A DNA stretch of 64,000 nt, taken from NCBI RefSeq assembly GCF_001429765.1, contig NZ_LMJB01000005.1, positions 436,549 to 500,548 on the forward strand, written 5' to 3'. A program made the translations under genes and the position numbers. This document shows, in pieces, positions 15,202-23,666 of this stretch. Position 1 is the first letter of the stretch; the number at the start of each line of letters is the position of its first letter. The notes beneath the pieces were generated by a model that was not told the DNA's origin, did not search any database, and saw nothing but the letters and a program-made list of their open reading frames with translations. The stretch comes from Flavobacterium sp. Root901. GTDB taxonomy: Bacteria; Bacteroidota; Bacteroidia; Flavobacteriales; Flavobacteriaceae.

Positions 15202-18200
15202 TTAATGGGTGTGTTTTGGATTAAAACCGTCTTCGCTTAATTCTGTATGCTCGTAATCGGCAACCATTTCAGCTTCATAATCGATTTTATCTCCTTTGGA
15301 GAATTTATGAATGATTTTCTCCATGATATTATAAATTACAGGAACCACAATCAGGGTTAGGAATAAAGAAGAAATTAATCCTCCGATAATTACCCAAGCC
15401 AACCCGTTTTTCCATTCAGCTCCTGCTCCTTTTGCCAATGCAATAGGGAACATACCAAATACCATCGCAATTGTAGTCATCAAAATCGGACGTAAACGCG
15501 CATGGTTTGCCTGAATTAAAGCAGTTCTGATTGATTCACCGGCTGCTCTTCTTTGATTTGTATAATCGACAAGCATGATCGCATTTTTACACACCAGACC
15601 AATCAACATAATAATACCCAGAATCGTAAAGATATTTAATGAGTTATTAGTCAAAGCCAATGCCAGCATCGCCCCGATAAACGAAAGCGGGATAGCAAAC
15701 AATACCACAAAAGGGTGAACGAAACTGTCATACAAACTCACCATTACAAGGTAAACCAAAATAATAGCGGCCAATAAAGCGATTCCTAAAGTACCAAATC
15801 CTTCAGATTGGTTCTCCTGGTCACCACCCCAGATGTAGTTTACACCAGCTGGTTTTTTAAGTTTGTCTAATTTCTCCTGCCATTTTTGAACGATTGTTCC
15901 AGATGGCACCCCAACGTTTTGTCCTTTTACTGTTACAGAAGCAGATTTATCTCTACGCTCTAACTGGCTAGGTCCTGAACCTTCTGTAATATCTGCGAAT
16001 TGTGACAATTTAATTTGTTGTCCTGCAGAGTTTACGAAAATAAGGTTACTTACGTCAGTAATACTTTTTCTGTCGAATGCATTATATCTTATGTTGATAT
16101 CGTACTCATATTCACCTGCACGATATTTACCATCTGTATTTCCACTAAAAGCAGTCTGCATTGTCAAACCAACTGTTTGAAGTGTCAATCCTAAAGCAGC
16201 CATTTTATCACGGTCTACTTTTACGTTAATTTCAGGGTTTCCGTCTTCAACAGTTAATTTAATCTCCGTTGTTCCCGGAATTGTACGTAATTCTGCTTCT
16301 GCTTGCTTAGCAAAAGCCATTGCCGCTTCTGTTGAAGGACCTGTTACGATCAAACCTAAAGTTGCATCTTCTGCAGTTCCTAAAATACCAACCGGAACTG
16401 TTTTAACTTTTGCCCCAACTAATACTTTTTCCAGTTTACGTTTAATTTTTGCAGCGTAAACATTCGCATCATCTGTACGGTCTTTTTGCTCGATCATTTT
16501 TACGTCGATCTCTGCCTTGTAAGCTGTAGCCTGAGATGCACCAAAACCTTCACTCGTTTGTCCTACAGTTGTAATCTGACTGTGAACATATTCTTGTTTC
16601 TTCAAAAACTCTTCTGCTTTTTGAGTCATGAAGTTTGTTTGTTCTAATGAAGCATCTTTTGGCATTTCGATTTGAACTAAGAATTCACCACTATCAGAAG
16701 ATGCGAAGAACTCCCCACCGATAAAACCACCGCCCATCAATCCAACTGTTGAAACTAAGAATAAAACAACTACAACAATAATTGTTTTAATATAATGATC
16801 TAAACACCAAGTCAATAAATTAGAAACCCAGTTTGTAAAACGAGTTAAATAATTTTCAAATCCAAGAATAATTCTTCCAAATAAATTTTTTCCTTCAATA
16901 TGCTCCAATTTTCCGAAACGAGAAGACAACCAAGGAATAATTGTAAACGAAGCTAAAAGAGACAACATTGTAGAAATAATTACCGTAACACAGAATTGTG
17001 TGATAATATTAGATACCAATCCTGAACTCATCGCGATTGGCAGGAATACTACAACAATTACTAATGTAATAGAGGTTACTGTTCCACCAATTTCTGCAGT
17101 TCCGTCATACGAAGCACGAATTCGGCTTTTACCCATTTCCATGTGTCGGTAAATATTCTCGAGGACTACAATCGCATCATCGACCAGAATACCAACCACC
17201 AGAGACAATCCTAATAAACTCATTAAGTTCAACGTATATCCCATTAAATAAATACCGATAAAAGTAGCGATCAAAGATGCCGGAATCGATACCATTACAA
17301 TCAATGAGTTTCTGATACTGTGCAAGAAAAACAACATTACAAATGCCACCAGTACAACCGCAATTAATAAATCGTGTACTACAGAGTCTGCAGCTTCAAG
17401 AGTAAATACGGTACTGTCTTTTGCAACTTCCAGTTTTAACTGGTTAGCTTTATAATCTTTTTCAAGAACAGCAATTGTTTTTAATAACTGCTCACTTACC
17501 GCAACCGCGTTTGCATCAGATTGTTTAATGATTTGTAAAACGATCGCACTTTTCTGATCTACACGTGATATTTTTTCAGCAATTTTCTGAGTATCCTGAA
17601 CATCGGCAATTTCACCTAAACGAATCTGAATTCCGTTTTGAGAAGAAACTACAAGATTTCTTAATTCTTCAACACTTTTATATTTACCCGCTAAACGAAT
17701 TAATATTTTTTGATTTCTTGTTTGGATATTTCCAGTTGGGAAATCAAGATTTGAAGTTAAAATAGTTTGTTGAACCTGAGGAACAGACAATCCATAACCC
17801 TGCATTTTTACAGCATCAAGGTTTACCTGAATTTCACGCTCAGAACCACCAATAATGTTTACCTGAGCTACACCTTGTACACGAGATAAAATAGGAGCAA
17901 TTTTTTTGTCAATTAAGTCATAAAATTCTGCTTCGTCCATCTTTCCGTTAGCTCCTAGCGTCATGATTGGTAAATCACTCAGCGAGAATTTGGTCAGCGA
18001 AGGGGTTTCTGCATCATCGGGCAAATCACTAATAATGGCATTAATTTTTCGCTGTGCATCATTCAAAGAAAAATCAACTTTTGCATTAGAAGTCAGTGTA
18101 ATCGAAACGATAGACAAACTTTCGTAAGACTTGGAATCGATTTTCTTTACGTTTTCCAGAGACGCAATCGCATCTTCAATTTTCTTTGTAACTGTATTTT

Positions 18201-18378
18201 CTACCTCACTTGGAGAAGCTCCAGGATAAATTGTAGAAATTGTAATAACGTTTTGTTCAAATTTTGGGATCAGCTCATAGCCTAACTGGCTGTAGCTGAA
18301 CAATCCACCAAGAGTCAGAATTGTAAACAATACAATTACCAACGACGGACGTTTTATGGATATTTCGGCTAATTTCAT
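15202..18378 (-). CDS. RND efflux permease, HAE1 (AcrB/MexB) family
   Basis: A 1058-residue inner-membrane RND pump of normal length, exporting hydrophobic or amphiphilic compounds by proton exchange. The double aspartate of helix 4 is present in 'GILVDDAIVVLENIYRHME', and the partner lysine of helix 10 in 'LVCKNAIMLVDYTNQRR'. Two large periplasmic loops flank each half as expected. It is the last gene of the TetR-TolC-adaptor-permease run. The 132-bp gap to the adaptor gene holds a heptamer-type hairpin. The substrate range cannot be told from the sequence. Confidence 0.95.
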   Translation of the reverse strand: MKLAEISIKRPSLVIVLFTILTLGGLFSYSQLGYELIPKFEQNVITISTIYPGASPSEVENTVTKKIEDAIASLENVKKIDSKSYESLSIVSITLTSNAKVDFSLNDAQRKINAIISDLPDDAETPSLTKFSLSDLPIMTLGANGKMDEAEFYDLIDKKIAPILSRVQGVAQVNIIGGSEREIQVNLDAVKMQGYGLSVPQVQQTILTSNLDFPTGNIQTRNQKILIRLAGKYKSVEELRNLVVSSQNGIQIRLGEIADVQDTQKIAEKISRVDQKSAIVLQIIKQSDANAVAVSEQLLKTIAVLEKDYKANQLKLEVAKDSTVFTLEAADSVVHDLLIAVVLVAFVMLFFLHSIRNSLIVMVSIPASLIATFIGIYLMGYTLNLMSLLGLSLVVGILVDDAIVVLENIYRHMEMGKSRIRASYDGTAEIGGTVTSITLVIVVVFLPIAMSSGLVSNIITQFCVTVIISTMLSLLASFTIIPWLSSRFGKLEHIEGKNLFGRIILGFENYLTRFTNWVSNLLTWCLDHYIKTIIVVVVLFLVSTVGLMGGGFIGGEFFASSDSGEFLVQIEMPKDASLEQTNFMTQKAEEFLKKQEYVHSQITTVGQTSEGFGASQATAYKAEIDVKMIEQKDRTDDANVYAAKIKRKLEKVLVGAKVKTVPVGILGTAEDATLGLIVTGPSTEAAMAFAKQAEAELRTIPGTTEIKLTVEDGNPEINVKVDRDKMAALGLTLQTVGLTMQTAFSGNTDGKYRAGEYEYDINIRYNAFDRKSITDVSNLIFVNSAGQQIKLSQFADITEGSGPSQLERRDKSASVTVKGQNVGVPSGTIVQKWQEKLDKLKKPAGVNYIWGGDQENQSEGFGTLGIALLAAIILVYLVMVSLYDSFVHPFVVLFAIPLSFIGAMLALALTNNSLNIFTILGIIMLIGLVCKNAIMLVDYTNQRRAAGESIRTALIQANHARLRPILMTTIAMVFGMFPIALAKGAGAEWKNGLAWVIIGGLISSLFLTLIVVPVIYNIMEKIIHKFSKGDKIDYEAEMVADYEHTELSEDGFNPKHTH

Positions 18379-18409
18379 ATGTTTTTTTATTAAGTCCTTA
18401 GTTTTTCAT

Positions 18410-18476
18410 AGTTCTTAGTCCTTAGTTATATTAATCCTTAGTTTTAAATATTACCTGCTTCCAGGGACTAAGAACT
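18410..18476. repeat. Heptamer-type inverted repeat between adaptor and permease genes
   Basis: AGTTCTTAGTCC (18410-18421) and GGACTAAGAACT (18465-18476) are perfect 12-bp arms. The left flank repeats CTTAGTC / CTTAGTT every 7 nt. Confidence 0.6.
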
Positions 18477-18510
18477 AACTAAGTACTAATTACTTAATCA
18501 CTAATTACTC

Positions 18511-19578
18511 TTATTTAATAATTTCTATTGCGTTTCCGTCCTGTAAGTTAATCTGACCTGTAACAATTACTTTTTCTCCATCAGATAAACCTTTGATAAC
18601 CTCAACTTTGTCTCCCAAAATTCTTCCTGCCGTTACTTTTCTTAATTTTGCAACACCGTTTTCAGCTACGAAGATTTCATTACTGTTCACACTTCCTACA
18701 AAAGCATTTCTAGGTACAACCATAAGATGTTGTTTTTGTTGGTTTGAAGCAAAATTTGCTGTACCATACATACCTGCTTTTAGGTCGTTATTTGAATTGT
18801 TTGTGATTTCAATTTCAACCGGGAAATTTAAAGAAGCATCTGCTTTTGAAGCGATAAAAGTAATTCTTCCGGAAAAGTTTTTATCCGGATAAACACTAGC
18901 TGTAACGTTAATAGTGTTTCCAACTTTTAAGCTTGCAACCTGATTTTCGTTTACAGTTACAACTAATTTTAATTTCGAAACATTAACGATATCAAATAAT
19001 GCAGTAGCCGGCATTCCTGCTAAAATAGAACCTGGCTCAATGTATTTTTTATTAATAAATCCGCTGATTGGTGCTTTTACTTTTGTATCACCTACATTGA
19101 TGTTTGCTTGTTTCAAATTAGATTCAGCATTTGTCAAAGCCAATTTTGCCTGATCTAATTGTTGTTTTGTAACACCACCTGTTTTAAAAGCATTTTCGTA
19201 TCTGCTGTAATCAGATTTTGCATTTTGATAAGCAGCCTGAGCTTGTTGTGCGCTAACATTGATTACGTCGCCTCTTACTGTCAGTAATGTCTGTCCTACT
19301 CTTACATAGTCTCCTTCTTTTGCTAAAACACTAATTACTTTTCCTGATTTTTCTGCAGAGAAAGTTAATTCCTGAATTGGCTGAAAGTTTCCGTTTGCAA
19401 CAAAATCTAATGAAACTTCTTCTGTTTTTACTTCAGATACTTTTACAGAAACTGCTGCATTTTTTTCGGCAACGATATCCGTTTTTGCTTTATTTTCTTT
19501 CTTATTATTATTTAAGACATATCCAATCACACCCAGTGCTGCGATTATGATTACGATTGTTATAATAGTTTTCTTCAT
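18511..19578 (-). CDS. RND efflux periplasmic adaptor (membrane fusion protein)
   Basis: A 355-residue HlyD/AcrA-type adaptor. It has an N-terminal membrane segment (residues 4-22) without a lipobox. The lipoyl half-motifs are visible: 'SGKVISVLAKEGDYVRVGQTLLTV' and 'VKAPISGFINKKYIEPGSIL'. A short alpha-hairpin lies between them (about 105-160), followed by the beta-barrel and membrane-proximal domains. It bridges the permease to the TolC-like channel whose gene ends 11 bp upstream. Confidence 0.93.
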   Translation of the reverse strand: MKKTIITIVIIIAALGVIGYVLNNNKKENKAKTDIVAEKNAAVSVKVSEVKTEEVSLDFVANGNFQPIQELTFSAEKSGKVISVLAKEGDYVRVGQTLLTVRGDVINVSAQQAQAAYQNAKSDYSRYENAFKTGGVTKQQLDQAKLALTNAESNLKQANINVGDTKVKAPISGFINKKYIEPGSILAGMPATALFDIVNVSKLKLVVTVNENQVASLKVGNTINVTASVYPDKNFSGRITFIASKADASLNFPVEIEITNNSNNDLKAGMYGTANFASNQQKQHLMVVPRNAFVGSVNSNEIFVAENGVAKLRKVTAGRILGDKVEVIKGLSDGEKVIVTGQINLQDGNAIEIIK

Positions 19579-19589
19579 TGTGTAATTAG

Positions 19590-20924
19590 TTATTTAATAA
19601 GAGATTTAAGTTCGCCTTTTGATTTGATTAGAGATATTTCGGCAATTTTATAATTTAAAACTGCTCTGGTATAGTTATTTTGAGCTTCAAGAGATGCATT
19701 TTCGGCATCCAGCAAATCTGTTAAAGATGCTAATCCCTGAAGGTAATTGTTTTTTGTATTGCTTAAAATTTCACTCGCCAAACGCATATTTTCTTTTTGA
19801 TTTTCAATAGTCACAAGGTTATTTTCGATTTGAGCTATTGCATTTCTGTAATCCAGATCAAGAGAAAGTTTTGTGTCTTTAATATCTTCCTGAAGCGATC
19901 TGATTTCAACATCTGCCTGTCTTACTTTAGCACGTGTTCCAAAACCTGTAAAAATTGGCACGTGCAGGTTTAATCCAATTGCAGAGTAATCGGACCAATA
20001 AACTCCTTTATCTGGTTTTGCAAACCAAGGAAATTCCGGTCCCTGACCAATATAATTGTAACCTGCAGTTAGTGAAAGTGTTGGATAATATCCTGCTTCT
20101 ACAGCTTTTTTATTGTATACTAAAAGCTCTTCCTGTTTCTTTAAAAGCAAATATTCTGTTCTGTTTTCAATATTTGGCTCTTCTGTTAATGAAGCCGGAA
20201 CAACTTCAAATTCTTCTTTTGGTAATACGATTTGAGTTTCAATTGGCATTCCCATATAAAACTTCAAAGCATTTTCCTGAAGTGTAATTTGATTTTTAAT
20301 TTGCTGACGCTCTGTATCAATGTTTGACATTTTTACGATAATACGATCTAAGTCGATTTTTTTTGCCAGACCATTATCAAATTGTCCTTGTACGATATCA
20401 CGAACTTTCGTTGTGTTTACGTAATTACTGTCTAATAAAATCAATCTTTCTTGTTGAACATAAACAGAATAGTAGTTATTTGCAACTCTCTCAATAACTT
20501 GCTCTTCTGTCAGCTGATCGTTTATCTGATAAAATTCGCGTGTAGATTTTGCAGCTTTTAATCCTGTAAAAACAGATTGGTCAAAAATTGCCTGTGTTAA
20601 TGAAACTCCCGCTGTTGAAGTCCATTTTTGTCCAAATGCCGCCTGAATTGTAGTTCCCGGCTGACCAAATCCTGCTCCGTCAATAACAGTTGTCTGGATA
20701 ATTGGATTGTAGGTCAGATTTCCGTTTGCACTAATTTGAGGTAATGCTCTTGAGCGGACTTCCTGAATTTTGTATTCACTGTTTTCAACCTGAAGTTTTG
20801 CTTTCTTAGCATCGGCTTTATTTTGAAGCGCATAGTTAACTGCGTCTTTTAAGGTTAAGTTGGTTACCTGTGCGCTGGCCGACAGGCCGATTGTGCACAA
20901 AAATATAAGAACTATTCGTTTCAT
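19590..20924 (-). CDS. TolC-family outer-membrane efflux channel
   Basis: A 444-residue outer-membrane factor. A signal peptide covers residues 1-18 ('MKRIVLIFLCTIGLSASA'). Two repeats of the long alpha-helical hairpin follow, with typical phrases 'LTLKDAVNYALQNKADAKKAKLQVENSEYKI' and, in the second half, 'NYLQGLASLTDLLDAENASLEAQNNYTRAVLNYKIAEISL'. It forms the trimeric exit duct for the pump encoded downstream. Gaps to the neighbours are 17 and 11 bp, so one transcript from the TetR promoter is likely. Confidence 0.94.
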   Translation of the reverse strand: MKRIVLIFLCTIGLSASAQVTNLTLKDAVNYALQNKADAKKAKLQVENSEYKIQEVRSRALPQISANGNLTYNPIIQTTVIDGAGFGQPGTTIQAAFGQKWTSTAGVSLTQAIFDQSVFTGLKAAKSTREFYQINDQLTEEQVIERVANNYYSVYVQQERLILLDSNYVNTTKVRDIVQGQFDNGLAKKIDLDRIIVKMSNIDTERQQIKNQITLQENALKFYMGMPIETQIVLPKEEFEVVPASLTEEPNIENRTEYLLLKKQEELLVYNKKAVEAGYYPTLSLTAGYNYIGQGPEFPWFAKPDKGVYWSDYSAIGLNLHVPIFTGFGTRAKVRQADVEIRSLQEDIKDTKLSLDLDYRNAIAQIENNLVTIENQKENMRLASEILSNTKNNYLQGLASLTDLLDAENASLEAQNNYTRAVLNYKIAEISLIKSKGELKSLIK

Positions 20925-20941
20925 ATGTAGTTAAATATTAT

Positions 20942-21553
20942 TTATTGATGATGATTATGATTAATTTTTTCAAGTTGTTTTTCTAATTCAGCTATACCTT
21001 TTTCTGTTGCCATTGCTCTGGTATGATACTCTAAAGCTTCAAGCTCTATTTTTTGTGCTTCTCTTTCAGAAACTGTTGTTTCATTAATATGGAAGATCAG
21101 AGTGTAATAAAATTTAACATATAAATCGATATTAATATCCGGTCTGTATAACTCTTCACGAATGCCTTTTAAAATATTATCTCTGAAATAATGGTTGCAC
21201 TGGTCTATTTCGTGCGTCATTACATTTTGATAAATTTCCGGATAATGCTTTTTTAATTGGTACAACGGAGATGTATCTGTACTGTTTTTAAACATATCCC
21301 GGAACATTTCTCTAATCTCAAAATTTTCATGAATTGCATTATAATTTTTCGCAACAATTGTATCTATAACTTCATGTACCTGTCTGTGAACTGTTGACGT
21401 GCTTTCTTCAATTAAAACTTCTTTATTACAAAAATATTTATAGATCGTTTTTTTTGAGATGCACATTTCGCCAGCAATATCATCCATTGTAACACTCTTA
21501 AAACCAAGTCTTAAAAATAATTCACTTGCTTTTGATATAATTTTCTCTTTCAT
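20942..21553 (-). CDS. TetR/AcrR-family regulator of the efflux operon
   Basis: A 203-residue TetR repressor with the N-terminal helix-turn-helix (residues 1-50: 'KASELFLRLGFKSVTMDDIAGEMCISKKTIYKYF' pattern). The ligand domain is variable, and the C-terminal tail is rich in Lys and His. It is the first gene of the efflux run. A perfect GGAAACT-N14-AGTTTCC palindrome sits 4 bp upstream of its -7 box, indicating autoregulation of the whole operon. The same operator with the same geometry precedes yceI, so the regulon probably extends to that gene. Confidence 0.92.
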   Translation of the reverse strand: MKEKIISKASELFLRLGFKSVTMDDIAGEMCISKKTIYKYFCNKEVLIEESTSTVHRQVHEVIDTIVAKNYNAIHENFEIREMFRDMFKNSTDTSPLYQLKKHYPEIYQNVMTHEIDQCNHYFRDNILKGIREELYRPDINIDLYVKFYYTLIFHINETTVSEREAQKIELEALEYHTRAMATEKGIAELEKQLEKINHNHHQ

Positions 21554-21575
21554 TTTAATTTTTCCAATTGTATTA

Positions 21576-21615
21576 CAAATATAACCAGGAAACTAAAATC
21601 AAAAAAATAGTTTCC
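21576..21615 (-). promoter_or_regulatory. TetR operon promoter with 28-bp operator, site 1
   Basis: The -7 box is TATATTTG on the minus strand (21583-21576). Four bp further upstream lies GGAAACT (21588-21594)-N14-AGTTTCC (21609-21615). The operator covers the -33 region, so binding should repress. Confidence 0.7.
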
Positions 21616-21661
21616 ATCATATTTGTAATAATTTTACATTAAATTATTCATTATGTAAGAT

Positions 21662-22183
21662 TTATATGCTGAATTCTAAATTAGCAATAAGCTTGATATC
21701 TTTTCCAAGAGCCAGCCCTCCATTATGATGAAAAGAATTATAGTCTAAACCAAAATCCTGGCGTTTTATATCTCCTTTAATTTCAAAAGCAACTTTTTTC
21801 TCTCCGTTATAAGTGTTAACACCAATAAATTCTGCATCAAGTTCTACAACTCTCGTAACGTCTTTTATGGTTAAATCTCCTTTAAAGAAATTAATGTTGT
21901 TATTTATCTTTTGGAAAGAAGTCGATTTAAAGCTAATAATAGGATGCTCGTCTACATCAAAGAAATCCTGAAGCTGCAGATTAGTATCAATTTGCTGAAA
22001 GCTTTCTTTTTTATTATTAATATCCAATGAAAATTCAACCGATGCATCTTCAATTTCATTGTCTTCTATGTTCACATAACCGTCAAATTTATTTGTCGTT
22101 CCTCCTAAATAAGCAATTATAGAATGTCTCATTTTTATTAAAACGTCTGATTGTGTAGAATCCAGAGTCCATGTTGTTTTCAT
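21662..22183 (-). CDS. YceI-family polyisoprenoid-binding-like protein
   Basis: A 173-residue lipocalin-like YceI protein. Family hallmarks are the opening 'WTLDSTQSDVLIKMRHSIIAYLGGTTNKFDG', 'FDVDEHPIISFKSTSF', and the late 'FEIKGDIKRQDFGLDYN'. Family members bind long isoprenoid chains in a beta-barrel. There is no signal peptide, so unlike E. coli YceI it is probably cytoplasmic. It diverges from a polyprenyl synthase gene. Its promoter carries two copies of the TetR operator, one on the -33 region and one just downstream of the start. This suggests control with the efflux pump. Confidence 0.9.
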   Translation of the reverse strand: MKTTWTLDSTQSDVLIKMRHSIIAYLGGTTNKFDGYVNIEDNEIEDASVEFSLDINNKKESFQQIDTNLQLQDFFDVDEHPIISFKSTSFQKINNNINFFKGDLTIKDVTRVVELDAEFIGVNTYNGEKKVAFEIKGDIKRQDFGLDYNSFHHNGGLALGKDIKLIANLEFSI

Positions 22184-22228
22184 AAATATCTAATTTTTAA
22201 TGAGTTTATAAATTATTCAAACTCTTTC

Positions 22229-22256
22229 GGAAACTTTTTTAGTGTTCTGAGTTTCC
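22229..22256. promoter_or_regulatory. TetR operator, site 2 (downstream of the yceI start point)
   Basis: GGAAACT-N14-AGTTTCC, identical arms and spacing to site 1. It lies about 6 nt beyond the predicted yceI transcription start, in a roadblock position. Confidence 0.65.
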
Positions 22257-22267
22257 ATTTAACGGCG

Positions 22268-22307
22268 CAAATATAGAAAGGAAACTTTAAACACCAAAAA
22301 AGTTTCC
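22268..22307 (-). promoter_or_regulatory. yceI promoter with TetR operator, site 3
   Basis: On the minus strand, TTG (22297-22295), 19 bp, then TATATTTG (22275-22268). GGAAACT (22280-22286)-N14-AGTTTCC (22301-22307) begins 4 bp upstream of the -7 box, exactly as at the TetR promoter. A lone GGAAACT half-site lies at 22369-22375 before the polyprenyl synthase gene. Confidence 0.7.
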
Positions 22308-22407
22308 GAGTTTTTTTTAAAATAATTTAACATTCTAAGAATTAATTGATTTAATGACAATTTTAAAAGGAAACTTTCTTTTAATTTTAAGAAAGAAATA
22401 ATTCATT

Positions 22408-23424
22408 ATGAATCGTATCTTTGAGCCTCATAAATCAGAATTTCATTTTATGCACGATATAAGTCAGTACCAGGATTTTTTTATTGAATATTTAAAAAAG
22501 CAAGACATACGTAAAGAACCCAAAAATCTTTATGAACCTATTGAATATATTTTAGGACTTGGCGGAAAACGTATGCGTCCTGTATTAACTTTAATGGCTG
22601 CAGAAGTCTTTGACACTGATTACAAAGAGGCTCTTCCGGCTGCAATGGCGGTTGAAGTTTTCCACAATTTCTCACTTGTACATGATGATATTATGGATGA
22701 TGCTCCTTTGCGAAGAGGACAGGTTACTGTTCATGAAAAGTGGAACTTAAATACCGGAATCCTTTCGGGTGACACTATGTTGATTTTAGCTTATCAATAT
22801 TTTGAGAAATATGAACCCGGTGTTTTTAGAGATTTGGCTAAACTTTTCAGCAAGACCGCTCTTGAAGTTTGTGAAGGACAGCAATTGGATGTTGATTTTG
22901 AAAAAAGAAATGACGTTTCGATTCAGGAATACCTGAAAATGATTGAGTATAAAACTGCTGTTCTGGTTGCTGCGGCTATGAAAATGGGTGCTATTGTTGC
23001 CAAAACTTCAGAAAAAGAAAGTGATGCTATTTATGATTTTGGACTAAACTTAGGATTAGCTTTCCAGCTTCAGGATGATTATCTGGATGCTTTTGGTGAT
23101 CCGGAAACTTTTGGAAAACAAGTGGGAGGGGATATTATTGAAAACAAAAAAACTTATTTATATTTAAAAGCTGTAGAATTTTCATCTCAAGAAAAAGCTT
23201 CAGAATTACAGCAATTATTCAGTATAGAATTAGAAGATAACTTCGAAAAAATAGAAACTGCAAAAACTATTTTTAATGAATCCGGAGCTTCAAAAGCAAC
23301 TCAGGAAGCGATTGAAATGTATACTTTTAAAGCTTTTGAAACTTTGGAAAAAATGAATATTAACGCTGTAAAGAAAAATATTCTTAGAACTTTTGGTGAA
23401 AATTTAATGGGAAGAAAGGTTTAG
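22408..23424 (+). CDS. Polyprenyl diphosphate synthase (trans-isoprenyl type)
   Basis: A 338-residue all-alpha prenyl synthase that condenses isopentenyl diphosphate onto allylic diphosphates. Both aspartate-rich motifs are present: 'LVHDDIMDDAPLRRG' and 'LAFQLQDDYLDAFGD', together with the 'GGKRMRP' substrate loop. Chain length cannot be fixed by eye; the residues before the first motif ('VFHNFS') are bulky, which may favour a shorter chain. The start may be ATG 22408 or ATG 22450 (M15), since homologues often begin near 'M-D-I-x-x-Y'. Neighbouring YceI, a predicted isoprenoid binder, supports a common pathway. Confidence 0.9.
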   Translation: MNRIFEPHKSEFHFMHDISQYQDFFIEYLKKQDIRKEPKNLYEPIEYILGLGGKRMRPVLTLMAAEVFDTDYKEALPAAMAVEVFHNFSLVHDDIMDDAPLRRGQVTVHEKWNLNTGILSGDTMLILAYQYFEKYEPGVFRDLAKLFSKTALEVCEGQQLDVDFEKRNDVSIQEYLKMIEYKTAVLVAAAMKMGAIVAKTSEKESDAIYDFGLNLGLAFQLQDDYLDAFGDPETFGKQVGGDIIENKKTYLYLKAVEFSSQEKASELQQLFSIELEDNFEKIETAKTIFNESGASKATQEAIEMYTFKAFETLEKMNINAVKKNILRTFGENLMGRKV

Positions 23425-23446
23425 TTTTTTTACCACAGATTAAAAG

Positions 23447-23520
23447 GATTATAAAAGATTTTTTGCCACGAATTTCACTAATTACGCTAATTAATTTTTA
23501 TTAAAAAATTCGGAGATTCA
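23447..23520. repeat. Decayed intergenic repeat rich in CACGAATTTCACTAATT
   Basis: The gap holds near-repeats CACGAATTT / CACTAATTA / CGCTAATTA, about 9 nt apart. Phrases of this kind recur between genes in many Bacteroidota. No coding potential is seen. Confidence 0.4.
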
Positions 23521-23538
23521 AAAATCTTCAACATAATA

Positions 23539-23579
23539 AACCCGACGACAGGTTTTTAAAAATGTCGGGGTTGTTTTTT
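23539..23579 (+). terminator. Probable terminator after the polyprenyl synthase gene
   Basis: The stem CCCGAC/GTCGGG, extended by A-T pairs past a one-base bulge, is followed by TTGTTTTTT. It lies about 115 nt beyond the stop codon. Confidence 0.5.
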
Positions 23580-23589
23580 CTTAAAGGAC

Positions 23590-23662
23590 GGGCTCAATTT
23601 CGCTCAGCTTAATAATTCTTTGTGGTATAAACTGACTTTCAGGCTAAGCGAAGTCAAAGCCC
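23590..23662. repeat. Decayed copy of the TTCGCTCAG inverted repeat
   Basis: GGGCT...TTTCGCTCAGC on the left pairs imperfectly with GGCTAAGCGAAG...AGCCC on the right. Core words match the element at 11993-12058. Confidence 0.45.
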
Positions 23663-23666
23663 TTTA

